Assembly: GCA_040508515.1 (NCBI GenBank)
Contig: JBEVMS010000309.1
Location: forward strand, 1-7,838
Length of the DNA: 7,838 bases
Direction of reading: 5' to 3'
Source of the DNA: JBEVMS01 sp040508515
GTDB taxonomy: Bacteria; Pseudomonadota; Gammaproteobacteria; Xanthomonadales; Rhodanobacteraceae
Shown: positions 4,334-7,838 of the stretch, piece after piece
Position numbering within the stretch: position 1 is the first letter of the stretch
Layout: each line of letters starts with the position of its first letter
Notes under the pieces: model-generated
The model's database searches: none
What the model was told of the DNA's origin: nothing
The model's input: the letters and a program-made list of their open reading frames with translations, nothing else
Program-made: the position numbers and the translations under genes

Positions 4334-6973
4334 ATGATCAAGCAAACCATCCAGGCCGCCACCGGCAAGGGCGCCGCCGCGACTCGGGTTGCGGTGGCGC
4401 TGGAAGCGTTCAGCCACAACGACGTGCTGCTGGCCCAGATGCAAACCAGTCTGGCCGGGCTGGACGAAACCCAGATCGCTGACCGGCTCGACCGTGACGG
4501 CATCAACGAGGTCTCGCACGAAAAGCCGCCGCATTGGTCGCGTCAGCTGCTGCGCGCCTGCAAGAACCCTTTCATCATCGTGCTGGTGGTGCTGGCGGTG
4601 GTGCAGATCGTCAGCGCGCCGGACGATCTGACCGGGCCGATCATCATCGCGGTGATGGTGGCGATCAGCGTGCTGCTGAGCTTCACGCAGGAGTATCGCT
4701 CGTCCAAGGCGGCCGAGAATCTCAAGGCGATGGTGCGCAATACCGCCACCGTGACGCGCCGCGCTTCGGATGGTCACAGCGAGCGGATCGAGGTGCCGGT
4801 GGCCGAACTGGTGGCTGGCGATATCGTGCATCTGGGCGCGGGCGACATGGTGCCGGCGGATCTGCGTCTGCTGTCGGCCAAGGATCTTTTCATCAGCCAG
4901 GCGATCCTCACCGGTGAATCGTTGCCAGTGGAAAAATCCGCGCCCAGCGCGACCCAGCTCAGCGAGCAGGATGCGGCCAATCCGCTGGACCTGCCGACCG
5001 TCTGTTACATGGGCACCAACGTGGTTTCCGGCACCGCCAGCGCGGTGGTGGTGGCGACCGGCGAGCGCACGTATCTGGGCTCGCTGGCGCGCACCATCGT
5101 CGGCCAGCGCGTGCGCACCAGTTTCGATCGCGGGGTCAACTCGGTCAGCTGGCTGCTGATCCGCTTCATGGCGGTGATGGTGCCGATCGTTTTTCTGATC
5201 AACGGGCTGGACAAGCACAACTGGGTCGAGGCGTTCTTGTTCGCGCTGTCGGTGGCGGTGGGACTGACCCCGGAGATGCTGCCGCTGATCGTTACCGCCA
5301 ATCTGGGCAAGGGCGCGATCGCCATGTCCAAGCGCAAGGTAGTGGTCAAGCGTTTGAACGCGATCCAGAACTTCGGCGCGATGGATGTGTTGTGCACCGA
5401 CAAGACCGGCACCTTGACGCTGGACAAGATCGTGCTGGAACGGCATCTGGATTTGGGCGGCCATGAGTCGGCCGAAGCGCTGGAATACGGCTACCTCAAC
5501 AGCCACTTCCAGACCGGTTTGAAGAACCTGATGGACAAGGCGGTGCTGGCGCATCGCGACCTTGAACACACGGTGTCGCGCTATCGAGTGATCGACGAGA
5601 TTCCGTTCGACTTCCAGCGTCGGCGCATGTCGGTGGTGCTCGGCAGCGGCAGCGCGCAGCATTTGCTGATCTGCAAGGGCGCGGTGGAGGAGATGCTGGC
5701 GATCTGCGCGTTGGCGCGGGTCGACGGTGAAGTGGTGGCGATGACCGACGCGCGTCGCGAGCAGATCAAGGCGATGACTCGCCGGCTCAACGAAGATGGC
5801 CTGCGCGTGCTGGTGGTGGCGATCAAGCAGGCGCCGCCGACCGGCCGGGCGTATGGCGTGGCCGACGAGAGCGAGCTGATCGCGATCGGCTGTCTGGCGT
5901 TTCTCGATCCGCCCAAGGACACCGCCGCCACCGCGATCGCCGCGCTGCATCACCACGGCGTGGCGGTCAAGGTGGTTACCGGCGACAACGAGGCGGTGAC
6001 TCGAAAAATCTGCCGCGAGGTGGGGCTGGACGTGCAGCACTCGGTGCAGGGGCGCGACATCGAGCCGCTCAGCGATGGCGAGTTGGACGCGCTGGTCGGG
6101 CGCACCACGGTGTTCTCCAAGATGTCGCCGCTGCAAAAGGCGCGCGTGGTCAAGGCGCTGCAGCGGATCGGACACACGGTGGGCTTTCTGGGCGATGGCA
6201 TCAACGACGCGCCGGCACTGCGCGAAGCGGATGTCGGCATCTCGGTGGATACCGCCACCGATATCGCCAAAGAGTCGGCCGACATCATCCTGCTGGAAAA
6301 AAATCTGATGGTGCTGGAGGAGGGCGTGATCGAAGGGCGGATCACCTTCGGCAACGTGATGAAGTACATCAAGATGACCGCCAGCTCCAACTTCGGCAAC
6401 GTATTCTCGGTGTTGATCGCCAGCGCATTCCTGCCGTTCCTGCCGATGCTGCCGTTGCAGATTCTGGTGCAGAACCTGCTGTACGACATCTCGCAGTTGT
6501 CGATTCCGTTCGACCGCATGGACGAGGATTACCTGCGCAAGCCGCGCAAATGGGACGCCAGCGACATCGGCCGCTTCATGATCTGGGTCGGTCCGGTCAG
6601 CTCGATCTTTGACGTCACCACGTTCTTGTTGATGTGGCATGTGTTCGGCGCCAACAGCATGGAGCACCAGGCGCTGTTTCAATCGGGCTGGTTCATCGAG
6701 GGCTTATTGTCGCAGACGCTGATCGTGCACATGATCCGCACCCGCAAGATTCCGTTTGTGCAGAGCGTGGCGTCGGCACCGGTGTTGGCCCTGACCGGCG
6801 CGATCATCGTCATCGGATTGTTGATTCCTTACACCGTGCTGGGTGCCAAGATCGGCCTGGTGCCGCTGCCGCCGGCCTATTTCGCCTGGCTGGCGCTGAC
6901 CCTGGTTTGCTACTGCGTGCTGACCCAGGTGATGAAGCGTATTTACATACGCCGCTACGGCCGCTGGTTATAA
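4334..6973 (+). CDS. mgtA: Magnesium-translocating P-type ATPase (MgtA/MgtB, P3B type)
   Basis: This 879-residue inner-membrane pump uses ATP to import Mg2+, and its length is close to that of enteric MgtA. Motifs are in the expected order. Two N-terminal helices (about 78-118) include NPFIIVLVVLAVVQ. The actuator domain has LTGES at 192-196, and helix M4 has TPEMLP (312-317). The phosphorylation site is DKTGTLT with Asp356. The nucleotide-binding domain has KGA (448-450), the TGDN segment is at 549-552, and the hinge GDGINDAP is at 620-627. A C-terminal membrane domain of about six helices follows, with Asn686 in ASSNFGN and Asp718 in LLYDIS. SNFGN and the LLYDISQL...PFD segment are typical of MgtA rather than of Ca2+ or heavy-metal pumps. 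The ATG follows GGAAG at good spacing. The long leader and structured RNA upstream suggest control by Mg2+ at the RNA level. No frameshift or missing catalytic residue is seen. Confidence 0.95.
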   Translation: MIKQTIQAATGKGAAATRVAVALEAFSHNDVLLAQMQTSLAGLDETQIADRLDRDGINEVSHEKPPHWSRQLLRACKNPFIIVLVVLAVVQIVSAPDDLTGPIIIAVMVAISVLLSFTQEYRSSKAAENLKAMVRNTATVTRRASDGHSERIEVPVAELVAGDIVHLGAGDMVPADLRLLSAKDLFISQAILTGESLPVEKSAPSATQLSEQDAANPLDLPTVCYMGTNVVSGTASAVVVATGERTYLGSLARTIVGQRVRTSFDRGVNSVSWLLIRFMAVMVPIVFLINGLDKHNWVEAFLFALSVAVGLTPEMLPLIVTANLGKGAIAMSKRKVVVKRLNAIQNFGAMDVLCTDKTGTLTLDKIVLERHLDLGGHESAEALEYGYLNSHFQTGLKNLMDKAVLAHRDLEHTVSRYRVIDEIPFDFQRRRMSVVLGSGSAQHLLICKGAVEEMLAICALARVDGEVVAMTDARREQIKAMTRRLNEDGLRVLVVAIKQAPPTGRAYGVADESELIAIGCLAFLDPPKDTAATAIAALHHHGVAVKVVTGDNEAVTRKICREVGLDVQHSVQGRDIEPLSDGELDALVGRTTVFSKMSPLQKARVVKALQRIGHTVGFLGDGINDAPALREADVGISVDTATDIAKESADIILLEKNLMVLEEGVIEGRITFGNVMKYIKMTASSNFGNVFSVLIASAFLPFLPMLPLQILVQNLLYDISQLSIPFDRMDEDYLRKPRKWDASDIGRFMIWVGPVSSIFDVTTFLLMWHVFGANSMEHQALFQSGWFIEGLLSQTLIVHMIRTRKIPFVQSVASAPVLALTGAIIVIGLLIPYTVLGAKIGLVPLPPAYFAWLALTLVCYCVLTQVMKRIYIRRYGRWL

Positions 6974-7309
6974 ACACTCGCCCAACAGCGCCCGATTAAG
7001 CACTTCGGCGACAAGATCGCGAAAGGAAGGCTTTGTTCTGATACGGGCGTGGCGTTGATCGTCTTGGGTCGGCGCAGCCCGCACCTTCCACGCGGCGGTG
7101 GCTTGCGTGTGATCCACGCGTGGTGGACGAGGATGGGGTTGCCCGGCACGGAGCGGCCGCCGTAACGACGGATCGATTCGGCTGGCTTGCGCAGCGCCGC
7201 TGCAACGGGTACTGGCCAAAGCAGTGTCGGCAGCGCACGTGGTTTCAATGAATTTTCATGCCCTGCGGCCTGGCGTCGCAGCGGTTTTGTTCGCCCCGCC
7301 TTTTAGAGC
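6974..7309. other. 336-base intergenic stretch with small palindromes and a direct repeat
   Basis: No supported gene lies here. TCCACGCG occurs twice (7087-7094 and 7113-7120). The second copy overlaps the 10-bp palindrome CCACGCGTGG (7114-7123), which can also form TCCAC/GTGGA (7113-7117 with 7123-7127). CCGT/ACGG (7160-7163 with 7168-7171) makes another small hairpin. All reverse-strand frames are open for 80-97 codons but lack good ribosome binding sites and give low-complexity Arg/Pro-rich products, so I treat them as GC-rich shadows or relics of an intergenic repeat. Confidence 0.5.
7263..7288 (+). terminator. Terminator-like hairpin before the efflux adaptor gene
   Basis: CTGCGGC (7263-7269) pairs with GTCGCAG (7275-7281) over a 5-base loop, including one G-T wobble, followed by CGGTTTTGTT. 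The stem and T-run resemble an intrinsic terminator on the forward strand, but the T-run is short and starts three bases after the stem. It could end the mgtA transcript or attenuate transcription into the adaptor gene only 22 bases downstream. No other terminator was found after mgtA. Confidence 0.35.
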
Positions 7310-7838
7310 ATGGCCATGTCGCAGCGTTCGGTTCTTACTGGTTGTTCTTGCCTGTTGGTTCTGCTTAGCCTACTGGGCTGTTCGCAAAGCGCGCCTTCGG
7401 GCGCGTCCCAGGCACCGATGCAGGTAGAGGTGAAGGGGCGGATCGAGCTGCCTGCGGGTTCGCCGCTACGCACGCGGCTGAAACTGCAACAACTCAGCGC
7501 GCGGCAACAGCCGCAGTGGCTGGAGGCGTCGGCGGTGGTGCGCGCCGATCCATCCAGCACGGTCAGCGTGTTGCCGCCGGTCGCCGGGCGCGTGGTGAGT
7601 TTGAAGGTGAGCCTGGGTGAGTCGGTGCATCGGGGTCAGTTGCTGCTGGAAATCGCGTCGGGCGACGCCGCGCAGGCGGCCTCGGACGCGGCCAAGGCGC
7701 GCGCCGCGCGGGACCTGGCCGATGCCGCGCTGGCACGGGCCAAGGCGGTGCAGGCCGCAGGCGGCGCCGCGGACAAGGATGTGCAGTCGGCGCAGAACGA
7801 CGACGCCCAGGCGCGTGCCGAATGGCAGCGCGCGCAGG
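7310..7838 (+). CDS. Lipoprotein periplasmic adaptor of an RND/CzcB-like efflux system (3' end beyond window)
   Basis: The frame is open from ATG 7310 to the window edge (176 complete codons). A TAG at 7304-7306 closes it upstream. A second ATG at 7316 is an equally plausible start; no strong Shine-Dalgarno decides. The N-terminus is a lipoprotein signal: a hydrophobic stretch ending in the lipobox LLGC (21-24), so Cys24 would be lipidated after cleavage. Residues 86-115 contain VLPPVAGRVVSLKV and GESVHRGQLLLEI, the lipoyl/barrel-sandwich signature of HlyD/CzcB/AcrA membrane-fusion proteins. Residues 118-176 form an Ala/Lys/Arg-rich helical hairpin with the turn region AGGAADKDVQSA, as in adaptor coiled coils. 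Such proteins bridge an inner-membrane RND pump and an outer-membrane channel. The substrate cannot be told from this part; metal or drug efflux are both possible. The partner pump gene is expected beyond the edge. Confidence 0.85.
   Translation, partial: MAMSQRSVLTGCSCLLVLLSLLGCSQSAPSGASQAPMQVEVKGRIELPAGSPLRTRLKLQQLSARQQPQWLEASAVVRADPSSTVSVLPPVAGRVVSLKVSLGESVHRGQLLLEIASGDAAQAASDAAKARAARDLADAALARAKAVQAAGGAADKDVQSAQNDDAQARAEWQRAQ

Noticed and set aside
4310..6682. A 790-codon reading frame on the reverse strand opposite mgtA
   Set aside because: It mirrors the mgtA codons. The product is extremely rich in His, Arg, Gln and Asp with no domain, as expected from the antisense of a GC-rich gene, while the forward strand encodes an intact P-type ATPase.
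6955..7248. A 97-codon reverse frame after mgtA (and overlapping frames at 6968-7219 and 6996-7238)
   Set aside because: No ribosome binding site, overlap with the mgtA end in one case, and three frames open at once, which points to base composition rather than coding. Kept only as a possible repeat in the findings.
1..7838. CRISPR arrays, tRNA or rRNA genes, insertion sequences, attachment sites
   Set aside because: No repeat-spacer periodicity, cloverleaf, transposase gene or long terminal inverted repeats were seen.

Overview
The window is high-GC proteobacterial DNA. Its gene order and protein sequences fit a gammaproteobacterium of the Xanthomonadaceae type (Xanthomonas or a close relative). 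That assignment rests on protein style, GC-rich codon use and the cytochrome oxidase assembly layout, not on a database match.

Region 1 (about 1-3585) is the tail of an aa3-type cytochrome c oxidase assembly locus. A small twin-transmembrane protein of DUF2909 type runs leftward off the edge. Diverging from it is a tightly packed, probably translationally coupled operon: SURF1 (heme a insertion), a small membrane-anchored protein with a thioredoxin/SCO-like CxxxC motif, heme A synthase (ctaA/COX15) and protoheme IX farnesyltransferase (ctaB/cyoE). The genes overlap by 4, 1 and 8 bases. CtaB makes heme O from heme B, CtaA converts heme O to heme A, and SURF1 helps deliver heme A to subunit I. 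The CxxxC protein may have a copper or redox role.

Region 2 (about 3586-4333) is the most interesting part. It is a long 5' leader ahead of a magnesium-transport ATPase gene. A near-consensus sigma70 promoter (TTGACA, 17-base spacer, GACAAT) is followed by a 108-base element closed by a perfect 9-bp stem, with at least three internal hairpins. A GC-rich hairpin follows whose basal strand pairs with the Shine-Dalgarno of a 69-codon small ORF. That ORF ends 206 bases before the ATPase start. The layout (promoter, closed multibranched RNA, SD-sequestering hairpin, small Pro/Arg-rich ORF, long leader, Mg2+ transporter) looks like a metal-sensing riboswitch or leader-peptide system. I could not match it to the M-box, yybP-ykoY or enteric mgtA/mgtL leaders, so it may be undescribed.

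Region 3 (4334-6973) is a complete P-type ATPase of the MgtA/MgtB (P3B) family with all catalytic motifs intact.

Region 4 (6974-7838) is a 336-base intergenic stretch with small palindromes, a direct repeat and a terminator-like hairpin. After it comes the N-terminal part of a lipoprotein periplasmic adaptor of an RND/CzcB-like efflux system, cut by the window edge.
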